Assembly (NCBI GenBank): GCA_001414485.1
Contig: LLEY01000314.1
Location: forward strand, 1-34,750
Length of the DNA stretch: 34,750 nt
DNA from: Calycina herbarum
Lineage: Eukaryota > Ascomycota > Leotiomycetes > Helotiales > Pezizellaceae
Direction of reading: 5' to 3'
The translations under genes and the position numbers were made by a program. Position 1 is the stretch's first letter, and each line of letters begins with the position of its first letter. Below, in pieces: positions 11,810-22,452 of the stretch. Below the pieces are notes generated by a model. It did not search any database. It was not told the DNA's origin and saw nothing but the letters and a program-made list of their open reading frames with translations.

Positions 11810-14000
11810 AGTATAGAAGAGTTATTTATACTCGGTCTATTAAAGGGATCAACTCGCTCTAATTATCCTAGTAGTAGGTTATAAAAGGCCTTAGCCTCTA
11901 ATCGATATATCGGTTTATAATCTCTGTCTAACTATCTATTTATTTATAGTAAGCTATAGAGAGCTTAAGCTTAATACTAATAATATAATAGAATTCCGTC
12001 TAAAAAGCCGAGACGAATTAAGGTCCTTTATTAGACGTAATTAATTCAAGATAGTATCTAAAACAATAGATCTACTATATAAAAAGTTAAGCTAATCCTC
12101 TAACGTCGGTCGTAGAATAGTAGAGAATAGACACCGAGTCCTTTCTAAGGCGGTTAATAAATACTAGTATAGTATTATATCTATATTTATCTTTTAAAAA
12201 GGACTTAAAATCTATATATAAATACTATATCGGGTAATCGGGAACTAGTAGTAGGTGAATAAACCCTTACTATTTAGTTTATCGAGGATAAGAGTATCTA
12301 TATACTTAGTAGTTAGCTATATATACTTTATAGTCCAAACCTATACCGATTCAGTAGTAAGTAGGAGCTAATAACTAGTATATCTTTCCAGCACTTAGGT
12401 AAGTACTAGATACTTAGTCGTAGACTTCTTATATTAGATTCGTATAGAGTTCGGTATTTCTTTAGATATAAAGCCGTCCTCTAAATAGAAGTAAATTATC
12501 TAGTAAGATAGTATAACTGTTCTTAAGCTAGCTACGCTCTTCTTAGAAGAATTATATATTATCTACCTTTAGCCTCTAAATTAGGTCTAACCTATATTCT
12601 AGTATAATATCTAGCTAAATTATACTAATAAATGTCGCTTATTTTTATAAAAAGGTCTAAGTAAGGTCGGCGTTGATTTAGAGGTCTAATCTAACAGGTC
12701 TAAAAAGAGTATATAAGCGGCTATTTAACTTAACTTAATCCTATATTTTAATATCTTACTTACGTCTAGTTAGGATATCTATCTTTTAATTTACTATTCT
12801 AGACATAAATTAGATCTAGAAATTAAAGTTAGATAGGAATTCTATCTATTATACTTACTTAGCTATAAGCAGCTTAGTTATTATAAAGTATTCTAAGAAT
12901 CTATAGTCTAAATACACGTCGATATAGCTCTAATATAATATAAGTTTAAGCTACTATTTCTTAAATACTTTAATAATTATAAATAATTCCTTATCGTAGA
13001 TTTCCTAATTCGCTTTATAGCTAACTAGGACGTAGGAGTAAAAACCTATAAGATACTACCGATTACTATGTTATTAAAAGAATACACCTACTATTACTTT
13101 ATTAGAAGAGTCTATCTCTAGCTTCGTATTAAGTTTAGAGTCGAAGTAGTATAAAGCTTAAACTAAGAGTAGCTAGGTCTATAATTCTTTAAAGGCTTTC
13201 TCGTATTCAGGTGTTTACTGAAACAGCTCTAAAGAGCGCGTTATAGTAGTTAGAGGTTTTACGATTTTGTCGAAGTTCTTAATAAATTATCTATAGAAAC
13301 TATAAAAGCCTAGGTAGGACTTTATACTCGTTACTATACTAGGTTAGGCCTAGTTATATAGAGGTTCCACTTTCTTAGAGTCTATTTCGAGTCCTTTTAT
13401 AGTTAATATATAACCGAGATATTTAACTTAGATAATACTAAATTCGCTTTTCTTAATATCTACTTAGAGTCCTACTTCTTAGAGCCGATTCAGGACCTTC
13501 CTAACTTATTCCTTATATTCTTTAATACTATCTAAATAAATTAATATATCGTCTAGGTAAGTAATATAAAAGTTATCTAGATATTCGATTAAGACGTCGT
13601 TTATATAACGTTAGTAGGTAGCAGGTCTATTATAGAGTTTAAAAGGAAGAACCTTATATTTATATATTCTATACCTAGTTCTAAACGTGGTTATCTCTTC
13701 TAAGTCGGGGTTTATTCAGATATAGTAGAGAGTAGAAGGTAGGAAGTAGTTCGTTTAAGATGATTTTATAATTATATTTATAATAAAGAGGAAGTTTATC
13801 TAAGGCTACTTTTAAGAATATATCTTAGTATAAGAAATAATATTTAGAGAGTTAGGACTATATTAGATCTATAGTCTTAGCGTTGTTTATAGATAGAGCT
13901 AACTTCTCTTTAATAATCCGATCTAATTCGTAGATACTAGTTATAAAGAACTCGGTATTAGGTCGTTTTATATTAAAATATAAAGTATTCGTACTTATCT
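11810..14000 (-). pseudogene. Gypsy B pol relic: reverse transcriptase to integrase
   Basis: On the minus strand around 13750-13250 the frame reads ITTFRTRYRIYKYKVLPF, then RYINDVLIEYLDNFYITYL followed by DDILIY (YLDD box at about 13548-13559). Next come KKSEFSIIVKYLGYI-like residues and SYLGFYSFYR. This is the Ty3/Gypsy RT core from fingers/palm to the start of RNase H. Integrase follows leftward and is cut by element C at 11798, resuming at ~6.3 kb. In-frame TAG/TAA stops replace Trp and Gln. Confidence 0.8.
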
Positions 14001-16429
14001 TACTAATAAATAAGTATATAGTCTAATCTATCTAAGCTATACTTATAAGTCGGAGAGGATTTAGACTAGAGTCGGAGATAGAAAGGTTAGGAGTTAGAGT
14101 CGTAGATAATAGTAATAACTTAGCTAAGAGTTTACCCTTCTTCTATCGTTTTTTATCTTAATAGAGAGTATAATCTCTTTAATTCGTATCCGACTATATA
14201 TTCAAATAAGGCTTCTAGATCTAGTTAGAAGTTAAAGAAAGTAAGATCTCCTTTCTAAAGTAAGGAGTTAGTAGGGTTTTAGCTAGCTAAATAAGTTGAT
14301 TCCTAGCAGAGTTAAGAAGAATTTTAAAGTATTTTAACTATTTATTTCTAATAATTAAGTCTTATTATCCGAGATCTAGAACGATAAAGGGGCAGTTATA
14401 GATATAACGTCTATCTAGGTTTAGATATAGCTATATAAACTACGTTATATTACTCTTAATACTACTATTATATCTACGAACAAGTACTAAGTATAGTAAA
14501 TTTTAAATCTATAATCCTAGTAATTAGGCTAGTTATAGAGCTAAAGGTTAATTTAAGAATAGAAAACTATTTACTCTTATATCTATTAAAGCTTATAACT
14601 TAACACCGTATCTATATATACTAAGAGTCGTATCTATAAGGAATTAGTTTCCTTCTATAAGGCTAGAAAGATTAAGGTTTAATAAGTTATATTTATATAA
14701 GCCTAGAAAGGAGTCTTTACCTAAGCTACCTCGTTTTTCCTCTAATCCAGGTCTAAATCGGGGTACTCTATAAGGACTTATATATTATCTTTATCTACTT
14801 CCTAGACTATCTCTTTAATACTAGGTAGCTAAGGGTAATCGGGTTTGTAATATCTAGGCTTACTATAGTAGTAACACGCTATACTAGCTAGGACTCGATC
14901 TATAGTCTTTTAACGTTTAAGAGTTAAGATAGGTTTAAAAGTTTAGGAAGTAGTCTAAACAGTAGGGAAGGATCCTCGTATAGGTAGGGAGGGTTTTAGT
15001 ATTATACTAGATAAGGGTTAAAAGGTAGTCTTTTTAACCGAAGTAGTTATACCGACTAGCTTAGTCGTATTAGCTATATATAACTTAGCGTTTTAGCGTT
15101 TTTCCTTATCTAGAGCTAGAAGATCTACTACTATTTCAACGAAGTTATAGTTCCAAAATCTCTTAAGTATAGCAGCTAAGTTTCGTAGCTATAGTATAAT
15201 CTTTTCCTATATATAGAAGAACCGTTCTAACTCTAGTATCCTTCTAAGTATAGCTATACTCGAAAAGCAACCTCTAAAGTTAGTAAACGTTTCTCTAGTA
15301 TAATCCTTTCTACCTATCTACAAGGCCTAGAAGGCGTTCTATATATCCTCTATCTTATATCTAGTTAAGAAATATAAATCTAAAAGTTTAATTATATCTT
15401 AATAATTATAGAAAGTAATATAAATCGATTTAGACTTATATCTAAGCTTAAGATAGTTCCTAGCAAGTCTAGTAGTTATTCCCTATATAAGAGCCTTTTA
15501 AGTTAGGCTTATATTATAATAATCGGCATTCACTAGTAGTCTATCACGTACTAATATCTTCTATTGTCGGTATATAGGTAATATACTATTATCTAAAGGT
15601 TTAATCTTTTCTATAATCTTACTTTTCACAGGTTAGATAGGATTCAGACTACTTTTAGAGTTAAGTAGAGTAGTCTGCTATTAAGAGAAGGTATTAGAGG
15701 CAGGATCTCTTAAGCGAAAGAGGTCTAGAGTAGGGCTTAGAAGGGAAGGAGAGTCGTTCTCGGATCGGGATCGTTAAGGTTAAGGGTCTCTGATTTAATT
15801 CCTAAGTTCGCTTATAATTAATTCCAACTATATAAACCGATCGTTGTTATCTTAAAGTTTTTCTTCTAAGCCTTATACTACGCCTCGTATCTCGTCCGCG
15901 TTGAAGAAGTCTCGTTTGTCTTTAACTTTGTTATTATTCTAAGACCTCTTAGGTTTTAGCGTACGAGTGCGATTCGTAGACCTTTTAGATAAGGGCCTAC
16001 TAGTTTCCCTAGTAGGTTGCTTAACGCTCTTAAGCGGAGCTTTGGAATTCAATATATCGTATATCGATTTGAAAAAGAGGGAGGTTAAGAGGTAGATACG
16101 AGAGCCTTCTAGGTAACTATATATCGTCGACTATCTATATCTTATATAGTAATCTCTATATAGAGAGGGTTATTAGAAGTCTTAGAAGTACTTAGTATAG
16201 TCTACTCCTATTAACATAGGAACCGCCTACGATTTTACTAGCTAACTATTCAAACACCAAACCCTAGTATTACTAGCTATCTAGGTAGTCTCTAATTACC
16301 TAGCTATTTAAGGTTGTCGATATACTAATTCAAATCTAGGCCGAATCGAATTCGAAGCAGGTACGCCGGCGCGCTCGAGTAAGATATTATAACAGGCCGT
16401 CCCTAGCGGAGTCGAATTTAGTCTTTTAA
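14000..16429 (-). pseudogene. Gypsy B gag and leader region, degraded
   Basis: Between pol and the 5' LTR on the minus strand. It aligns with the interior of truncated copy A (1575-2129 versus about 14020-15215). No clear domain could be translated; heavy CpA loss and many TAG/TAA codons are present. Near 16350-16420 a small GC-richer patch (gccggcgcgctcgag) survives, presumably because RIP acts on CpA and leaves CpG-rich sequence. Confidence 0.5.
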
Positions 16430-16704
16430 TATAATAGTACGAAACAGATACTACTATAAAAGAGATATATAGAAGTGTGTTCGATAGAATAACATATCTA
16501 AATACTAGGCTCTAATACAAAGGAAAAGACTAAATTAGTCTTTCCCGATAGAGAGGAGGCAGCTATTTATAAGAGGTTTAGACAATAGTAAGTCTAGAAG
16601 CTATCTAGCTTTTCCAAAACCTGAAATAACATCTGTATTATATCCTATTCAGCACGTAGACTCGGCAATTCTAATTCCAATCAATTCCTAATAGTTCTAT
16701 TATA
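16430..16704 (-). repeat. 5' LTR of Gypsy element B
   Basis: 275 bp, matching 2130-2404 along its whole length and diverging at both ends. It carries more RIP changes than the left copy (ataatagtac versus gtaatagcac; atatctaaat versus atatccgaat). It contains a TATA-like ctatttataagagg near 16562. Confidence 0.85.
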
Positions 16705-17110
16705 TTTCTCCTTCTCTTTAATCTTAAGACCTCTCTTATTACTACCCTTCTTACTCTCCTTTCCTCTCTTTAATTTTCTTATATTATACTCTAACTCTTA
16801 AGCAAATTATCTATTTAAAGTATATTAAATTAAAGAATATTAGCTTCTATATTATCTCTCTTCTACTAATCCTAGATGTATTTCCTTTTAGCTATTCTTC
16901 TCTATAGTATATTAGGTAAAGATTTAAGGTTAAATACTAGACTTAACCCCTAGGAAATAATTCCTTATTTACTCGAGTCTAGTTTTAGAAATATATATAG
17001 TAGTATATATAAATCCTATAGGATCTGAGGATATCGTGGTCGAGACTCTTTTATAATAAAAGTAGGAATAGCCTTATTAAATAATTATTAGTAGGTAAAT
17101 TTATTATCTA
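16705..17110. other. RIP-degraded remnant at the edge of the transposon block
   Basis: Very AT-rich, CpA-poor sequence without a reading frame. It is not recognisably part of element B or A. Near 17,110 the composition changes abruptly to balanced sequence containing ordinary TpG and CpA, marking the end of the RIP domain. Confidence 0.6.
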
Positions 17111-17600
17111 CAAGGTCCGATAAAATGGTGAATCTAGTGTTTTATTAACTAATAAGTTAATTGGTGAATTAAACATACCAGTTCTTGTCGTGTGACCAAT
17201 CGTCGAGTCGCCATACCCTCGGAGCAGATACCGAAAGTTTTACAGTTTAATATCCGACCTGCCTTGCTATAGCTGGTTCCGCGCTTATTTATATTTGCGC
17301 AATTTCCTCCCTCGGTTACTGCACCATTGGAGGCGTTGGTTCCCGTACTTCTTGGGTATACCTTCAACCGAGTCAGAATTCACAAGCCAAAGGAGGCTAC
17401 TATTGATCAGTTACTCACGGCTTTTCTAATGCACTGTACCTCGAACGATGATGAAGGTTCTTACATACAGTATGTTAAATTCCTTTTCAAATCATGGGGG
17501 GACATATTTTTATTATTCGTGGTAAAGTTGCTCTATAGATCCATTGGCTTACAGTCTCTTAGATATATTACTTTGTCCCCTTGAAGTAGAGGTGGTAACC

Positions 17601-17987
17601 TCAACACTCAATTTTCTGGATGGTACTCGAGAGCAATTTCAACGCCGAGGGAGACCCTTTCCAAACATGCCCATATACTGGGTCCATAATTGCCCTGTCC
17701 ACCTGTGTAATGGCCATCTTCCCGAAGACCCGTAGGAGGGCTTTACATTGCTCCTTCGTCAAAGCCATCGCCGGCACATCGTTGGGATAAGAAACGGTCT
17801 CTCCATCAGCGCTTTGTGACGGTGGCTTCCGCGCACCACTTCCATAGTCCTGCCAGCCTCGAGGTCCGTAATTCGTCTGCAAGATTTTGATCGCCCCAAA
17901 AGCGAGCGGAGTCCGCATATTAACACATTTCGGCGCGCGATGTTTGGCAATTAAGTCAACAAAGCGATGTCGACAACCACTCTTCAT
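17601..17987 (-). CDS. Uncertain hypothetical ORF (128 aa)
   Basis: An open minus-strand frame starts at ATG 17987 and encodes 128 residues. It has a basic start, a hydrophilic middle (SQSADGETVSYPND) and a mixed C-terminal part (ALTKEQCKALLRVF, MAITQVDRAIMDPVYGH). No signal peptide, membrane segment or known domain was recognised. It overlaps, in antisense, the 5' side of the C2H2 zinc-finger frame, so at most one of the two is likely right in the overlap. It may be an exon of a larger gene or a chance frame in GC-balanced DNA. Confidence 0.25.
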   Translation of the reverse strand: MKSGCRHRFVDLIAKHRAPKCVNMRTPLAFGAIKILQTNYGPRGWQDYGSGARKPPSQSADGETVSYPNDVPAMALTKEQCKALLRVFGKMAITQVDRAIMDPVYGHVWKGSPSALKLLSSTIQKIEC

Positions 17988-18676
17988 TCCCACCGTACAA
18001 AGTCTACAGTCAGAGCGAACTTGACCTGTGGCGGAAATGGTATTCAGACTTCGACGAAAGCTTGTTCACTTACTTTCACGGCGAGACGAGCTTGGAACAC
18101 AGCGACGATATCACCCTAGGTGATTCCACAGCCTTGCCGAATTCTTTCGAAACACCAAGCAATTTTATTTCTTTCCCTGGTACTTTCAATCGCAACAGGA
18201 GTCCAGGAGACTTTACTACTGGGTCATCTTGCGGTACGAGTGCATTTACGCAATTCTCCACGCCTGGTCATGCCCTCACTCTACTCTCCCTACAAGAGGT
18301 CTCTGCTCCCACGGCCCCTACTGTTGGCCTTTCATGTCCACACTGCCCAGAGCGCCACAACACACGAGCTCTCCTTAAGTAAGACCCCTTCGAGATCCTC
18401 TGCTATTACTCCTTGTAACCAAAACTGACAATGCATACAAACAGTCGGCACATCAACACTCACACTCGTCCCTACAGGTGCTCAATGTGTGATAAGGCCA
18501 CTGCGACTCAACGAGATCTCGACCGACACATGGACAGCCACCGCAAAATACGAAAGTACTTCTGCTCTGTTGACGGATGTGCCTCCGGTATCCGTGGCCC
18601 CAAAGACTGGTTTTCGAGGAGACTGGATAATGCCAAAAGGCATCCCAAGTCTCGTTCTAACAACGGAGATAAATAA
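17924..18676 (+). CDS. C2H2 zinc-finger protein, two exons (5' end unresolved)
   Basis: Likely a nuclear DNA-binding protein. Exon 1 ends at 18378 and exon 2 is 18445-18676 with stop TAA. The intron 18379-18444 (66 bp) has GTAAGA, a CTGAC branch motif at 18425 and ACAG. Splicing joins two half-fingers and creates a perfect C-x2-C-x12-H-x3-H finger (CPHC...RHINTH, residues 138-158 of the frame). The second finger (CSMC...RHMDSH, 164-184) is also perfect; the third (CSVDGC...NAKRH) lacks its last His. The part before the fingers is Ser/Thr/Pro-rich with an acidic WYSDFDES stretch. The frame is open back to a stop at 17921 but has no in-frame ATG, so a 5' exon is missing from this model or the gene lost its start next to the transposon block. 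Confidence 0.72.
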
Positions 18677-18889
18677 TTGCGTTTTGTACGAGAGGATAGT
18701 CTAGGAAGACTGTTTGAAAGTTGAAGATGGTTGGGAAGGTCGCTAGTTGTTTTGGAATATGATGTGAAAGATTATTCGTGCTCACACCACACAGATTCCC
18801 AGGTAGCTCCGCTTGTAACTCTATGCGCTTATTTCCTTTGTTATACCTGGCACCCATGCTCAGTAACATCATATTCCGCCTTTTTGCCT

Positions 18890-18914
18890 GAGAGAGAGAG
18901 AGAGAGGGAGAGAC
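18890..18914. repeat. (AG)n microsatellite
   Basis: About 25 bp of nearly pure AG dinucleotide repeat in the 3' flank of the zinc-finger gene. Confidence 0.9.
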
Positions 18915-18981
18915 ACAATGGGAATCACGAATTTATTTTATATTGTGTGTTTGGAAATTTTGGCTGTTAGAGCTACTCTTC

Positions 18982-19001
18982 ATATATATATATATATATA
19001 T
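18982..19001. repeat. (AT)n microsatellite
   Basis: About 20 bp of AT dinucleotide repeat in AT-rich intergenic DNA. Confidence 0.9.
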
Positions 19002-20640
19002 TTCATATTAAGTAATTTGTGAATATTCATGAATATTTACAAAATCTTAGTTATATGATTTTTTAACTCTAAATTAGGTCTTTATTTTAAGAGGTAAAGC
19101 ATCGACCATCGCTAACCACCTCTCGTACCCCTATATAAGTGTCCTCTCCCTTCCTCTTTTTCTCTGCCTTAAGAATAGTATTTGGCCTAAGTGAATCATC
19201 ACGTGCTACTATTATATGAACTTTCATTAAAATCATATATTTACTAGTTTCATTTCATCTAATTCGCGAAAATAAATTGAGCTTCAGTTTCAATTCAAAA
19301 ATCACTATTTTCATGGATATTTAATTATCCAGGTTCAAATAGTAGCTCTATTGGCTGTGGTTCGTGGTTTTAGCGAAATTGAGCAGACTGACAGGCAACT
19401 GAGTCTCAACTCTTACAGTCTAGCAGGTACAAGCCCCCGGTATGTTGGTCCTTTCTTCGTCAACCTAAATTTTTCTTTCAAGAAGCTGGTGGGGTTTTGA
19501 TGCTCAGAGCTAATAAATTATTATCTAGACCTAAATAGTAAGTTAAGAGTGACCAATAAAGATTTTTCCTATTAGAAAAGTGATGAATCAAGATTTCTCT
19601 CTGTCTTGGTATTTATTGTAAGTCAGGGTCCGATATTCGGACCGCGGGTATTCAAATGCCAACTCTGACTGTATCCTCCATCGCCTCCCCCTCAACCTCA
19701 TACCTCCTCATTCCTCTCCGAAATTTATATCCAAAAGAGGTTCTTTAGAAACATGTCATCTCTCACCACCTCACTTGTTTACCTCTAAGGCCTCTTTGAA
19801 ATTCTCAACGGCTCCCTAAGTCTCCTCTTCCCTTCAATCGCAAGAAAAGACTGCGAAACTCTAGGGGTAAGCTCATTACCCGCTGTAAAAGCTATTGGAT
19901 TAGGGAGTTTGAGCATTGGGTATGCCTCATCCTCTTCCTTCTCTTCCTCGGGTCATTTCTTTCTTGTTCTGTTTCCAAGTTCGGGGTGGGGTGTGATTAC
20001 TAAACAATAATCAACAGAATATTTTATGTCAATGCTGCTTATCGGAATGATGTGACGGCCTTTTGGATGATGGTTGTTGGTAGGGTGTTGGTTGTTTTGG
20101 TTTTCGCGCCTTATGGGGGTGTTTGGAGGAATGTTGCTGTTTTTGAAGGGGTTTGCGGGGGTTGATTGCTGGTGCGATTTTTTGGGACGGGTAGTTTTGT
20201 GTGAGAAAACGGAATGTGGAAGGGAATGGGGACAGGCAATTACGAGGGTTTTTGATAAAAGAGTGTAATATTGGTATAGGTGATCACTCTTCAAGTTTTG
20301 TGTAAGTCTCTACTAAATTTCAGGGGTTGGGAAACGAGCGGCATGAAAGCTGTCTGATGGTCAGACGGTTGGGCTCCTTGAGTGAACACACAAAGCACGA
20401 GGAGTCTTACAGGGTCTTCTGTTTCAGGCCCTCCCAAATATCCCTCCAAGAAATGTTGTTGCGATTGAAGTCACAATGTTTTCGGGAATCAACTCGACTT
20501 GAGGGAAGGGAACAGTTGTTGTTCCCCAATCGCGCTATCTCTTCATACTTAAGCGACGCTCTCTGTCTTATCAATGCAATTACCGGTTTTGAATGTTGGT
20601 GACTCTGGCGAAATTTGACATCTTTCTATAATTCCCAACT
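19002..20640. other. Intergenic region between zinc-finger gene and HET gene
   Basis: No convincing gene is seen. The first 350 bp is AT-rich with small palindromes (gaatattcatgaatattt near 19022). A perfect 7-bp-arm hairpin ggtccga/tcggacc lies at 19627-19643. The part from 20060 to 20250 is strongly GT-rich. A + strand frame (20327-20602, beginning at TTG) is open for ~91 codons but has no domain or ATG support. The right edge is the likely 3' UTR of the HET gene. Confidence 0.5.
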
Positions 20641-20643
20641 CTT

Positions 20644-22452
20644 CTATCTAATCTCAAAAGAATGGTCAGGCTTCAAAGTGTAAAAATTCTGCACGACCGC
20701 CTCGCCATCCATCATTCCATGAATGTAGGATTCTCCTAGAAACTCGTAGTGCCTGTGCGTATCCCGTTTGTCGGCCTTTTTCTGCTTGAAACGCTTCCTT
20801 CCTTCCATTTTAGCTGTCGTCTCGTCATCCGTCTCATCCTCGCTCTCATTCTCAGTATGCTCCATCTCGTCTATCTCCTGTGGCTTTTTGTTCAAGTTTC
20901 GTGTCTGTTCCTGAATGTTCCTGATCTCCTTCTCCTTATCTTCATCTCCTAGTGCTTGGAGCTTTTTGTTCCTCCACTTCTTTCTCCTGTCTGTACAAGC
21001 TTTCCAATCCGAAAAGCGTGCCTTGCCGAGTTCCAAATTCTTCCGTTCTATTTTATTATTGTATTCCCGGGTGGCTTCCTCAATTGTCTTCAATTTTTCC
21101 TTACCATCATCCTCCTCAGCTTCGTCTTTTTTCCTTTCCCAATCCGCTCTCCTAGCTCTATTCTTTTCACACTTCCTCACCAACCGTTTCATAGATTCTA
21201 CGCCATCTTCAAATTTCTCCAACTTCACCTCCTCATTTTTCTTGTATTCCCCTTTCCTTAGAATAAGAGGGACAGTGCAGCCATAGATAATGCACACCAT
21301 GTCTCCCTTCTTCACCTGAGAAGATGCCAATCCTAAACTCCCATTCTTAGTTTTGATAAGTGCTCTGTTCCATATCACCGCCTGAACACGTCTACAAAAC
21401 TCAGCAACAATGGAATTCCTTTCGTTGTGCATGAGCGCGGTGGTATTCACGGCGCCACTTTGAAGTCCCCCATTCACAATTGTCTCTTTGCAGGCTCGAG
21501 CATAGTAATATGGAGGATTCCTGTCATTCATCTCACGATCGGCGACAAGAGTCCGCCAGAACTCTGGTGGTGGGTCTTTCAAAACCTCTCCGGGCCTTTG
21601 TGACCTTCGTGCTTCTGGCCAGCCTGCCATATCGAGCCATTCTCCAGGAATTGCGCCACCTTGAGAGACCTGAGCAACAGACTCCACAGTATCCAACCAG
21701 AAGCCTCTGACATAGAGACTGTAATGGCCACATCTTGGTCTTCTTCGAAACTTGAGATGCTTCAGATCAAGCCTTTTGGTCTGTCCAGCGTTGTAGTTTC
21801 TATGGCCATCCTGAGGAACTCCCACCAGTGGATCGGCATTTTTGCGTCCCATTTTAACCATGTCCATTCCAGGATGGGGGAAAATGTCAAATGGAGCTGC
21901 TGTGATTCTCGCAACCCAAGATGGCAAACCGAGCTCCTTCTCTGGAGGGCAATTTAGTTGCTTTGCCTTTTCTCCCGCTCCCTGTTGGGCCGTTTGCCCA
22001 TTCGTTTGCCCGTTTGCTTGCCCGTTTGCCTCTCTGTTCACCTGCCAATTTGCCTGCCCGTTCAATCTCGCTCTTCTGATTTTCCTACTTGAGATCTTTC
22101 GCTGTTTTTTGGGAGGCCCCTCTTCGTCGCCATTCACATCGTCTACCATTGCTCGACTTTTTTCGACTTTTTTCTTCTTGTCGGGAAACCATTCTTCGAT
22201 GGCGGAATCATAAGTAGTGGTGATTTTCGAATGCTCATAATACGTTTCAGTACCACAATCCCACACTTTATAGTAACTTCCAGGAACACGACCAGTTTCA
22301 TTGACCGTTTGTAGTTCAAATCCCTGATTAGGACTGTGATACTTTATGCGACTGAGTAGCGCGGACAGCCTTTGCTTGTTATCCTCATCGTCGCCTACTT
22401 GGTCATCCAGGCCTTTTCTTAGAATTCCGAGCTTGATGCGTAGAAAAAACAC
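20644..22452 (-). CDS. HET-domain incompatibility gene, C-terminal part (separated by a NUMT)
   Basis: This frame is not a separate gene. It holds the characteristic downstream half of fungal HET proteins: LPSWVARITAAPFDIF at residues 176-191, GRKNADPLVGVPQDGHRNYN, LYVRGFWLDTVESVA (246-260), IWNRALIKT...LGLASSQVKKGDMVCIIYGC (~360-392) and near the C-terminus FLGESYIHGMMDGEA. Before these are an acidic/basic linker, an NLS-like cluster (PPKKQRKISSRKIRRARL, 113-130) and a degenerate Asn-Gly-Gln repeat (131-153). A highly charged, probably helical stretch (~400-555) interrupts the usual spacing. The apparent start (GTG at 22452, first residues MFFLRI) lies at the edge of mitochondrial-derived sequence and is not a natural start; the original frame joined the N-terminal part at 22881. 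Without splicing this half would not be translated. Confidence 0.85.
   Translation of the reverse strand: MFFLRIKLGILRKGLDDQVGDDEDNKQRLSALLSRIKYHSPNQGFELQTVNETGRVPGSYYKVWDCGTETYYEHSKITTTYDSAIEEWFPDKKKKVEKSRAMVDDVNGDEEGPPKKQRKISSRKIRRARLNGQANWQVNREANGQANGQTNGQTAQQGAGEKAKQLNCPPEKELGLPSWVARITAAPFDIFPHPGMDMVKMGRKNADPLVGVPQDGHRNYNAGQTKRLDLKHLKFRRRPRCGHYSLYVRGFWLDTVESVAQVSQGGAIPGEWLDMAGWPEARRSQRPGEVLKDPPPEFWRTLVADREMNDRNPPYYYARACKETIVNGGLQSGAVNTTALMHNERNSIVAEFCRRVQAVIWNRALIKTKNGSLGLASSQVKKGDMVCIIYGCTVPLILRKGEYKKNEEVKLEKFEDGVESMKRLVRKCEKNRARRADWERKKDEAEEDDGKEKLKTIEEATREYNNKIERKNLELGKARFSDWKACTDRRKKWRNKKLQALGDEDKEKEIRNIQEQTRNLNKKPQEIDEMEHTENESEDETDDETTAKMEGRKRFKQKKADKRDTHRHYEFLGESYIHGMMDGEAVVQNFYTLKPDHSFEIR

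Larger units (their letters stand above)
2130..16704 (-). mobile_element. Large Gypsy/Ty3 LTR retrotransposon (B) with nested insertions, RIP-degraded
   Basis: Paired 275-bp LTRs lie at 2130-2404 and 16430-16704. A purine tract (revcomp of 2405-2420, GGAGAGGAGA-like) next to the left LTR marks it as the 3' LTR, so transcription is leftward. Removing the nested Gypsy C (~5.5 kb) and the Fot1-like element (1.86 kb) leaves about 7.2 kb, a normal Gypsy size. Gag-side sequence lies at ~14-16.4 kb, reverse transcriptase near 13.2-13.75 kb, integrase near 11.8-12.6 kb, and the integrase C-terminus resumes left of C at ~6.0-6.3 kb. All coding sequence is broken by TAG/TAA stops where Trp or Gln is expected. 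No 5-bp target duplication could be found, so the outer history may be complex. Confidence 0.8.

Noticed and set aside
19953..20294. 113-codon minus-strand frame and its + strand partner at 20074
   Set aside because: Low-complexity Asn/Pro/His translation of GT-rich DNA; no domain, splice or start-site support.
20749..22213. Many + strand frames opposite the HET C-terminal half
   Set aside because: These are antisense shadows of the conserved minus-strand HET coding sequence, with no domain or ATG/splice support.
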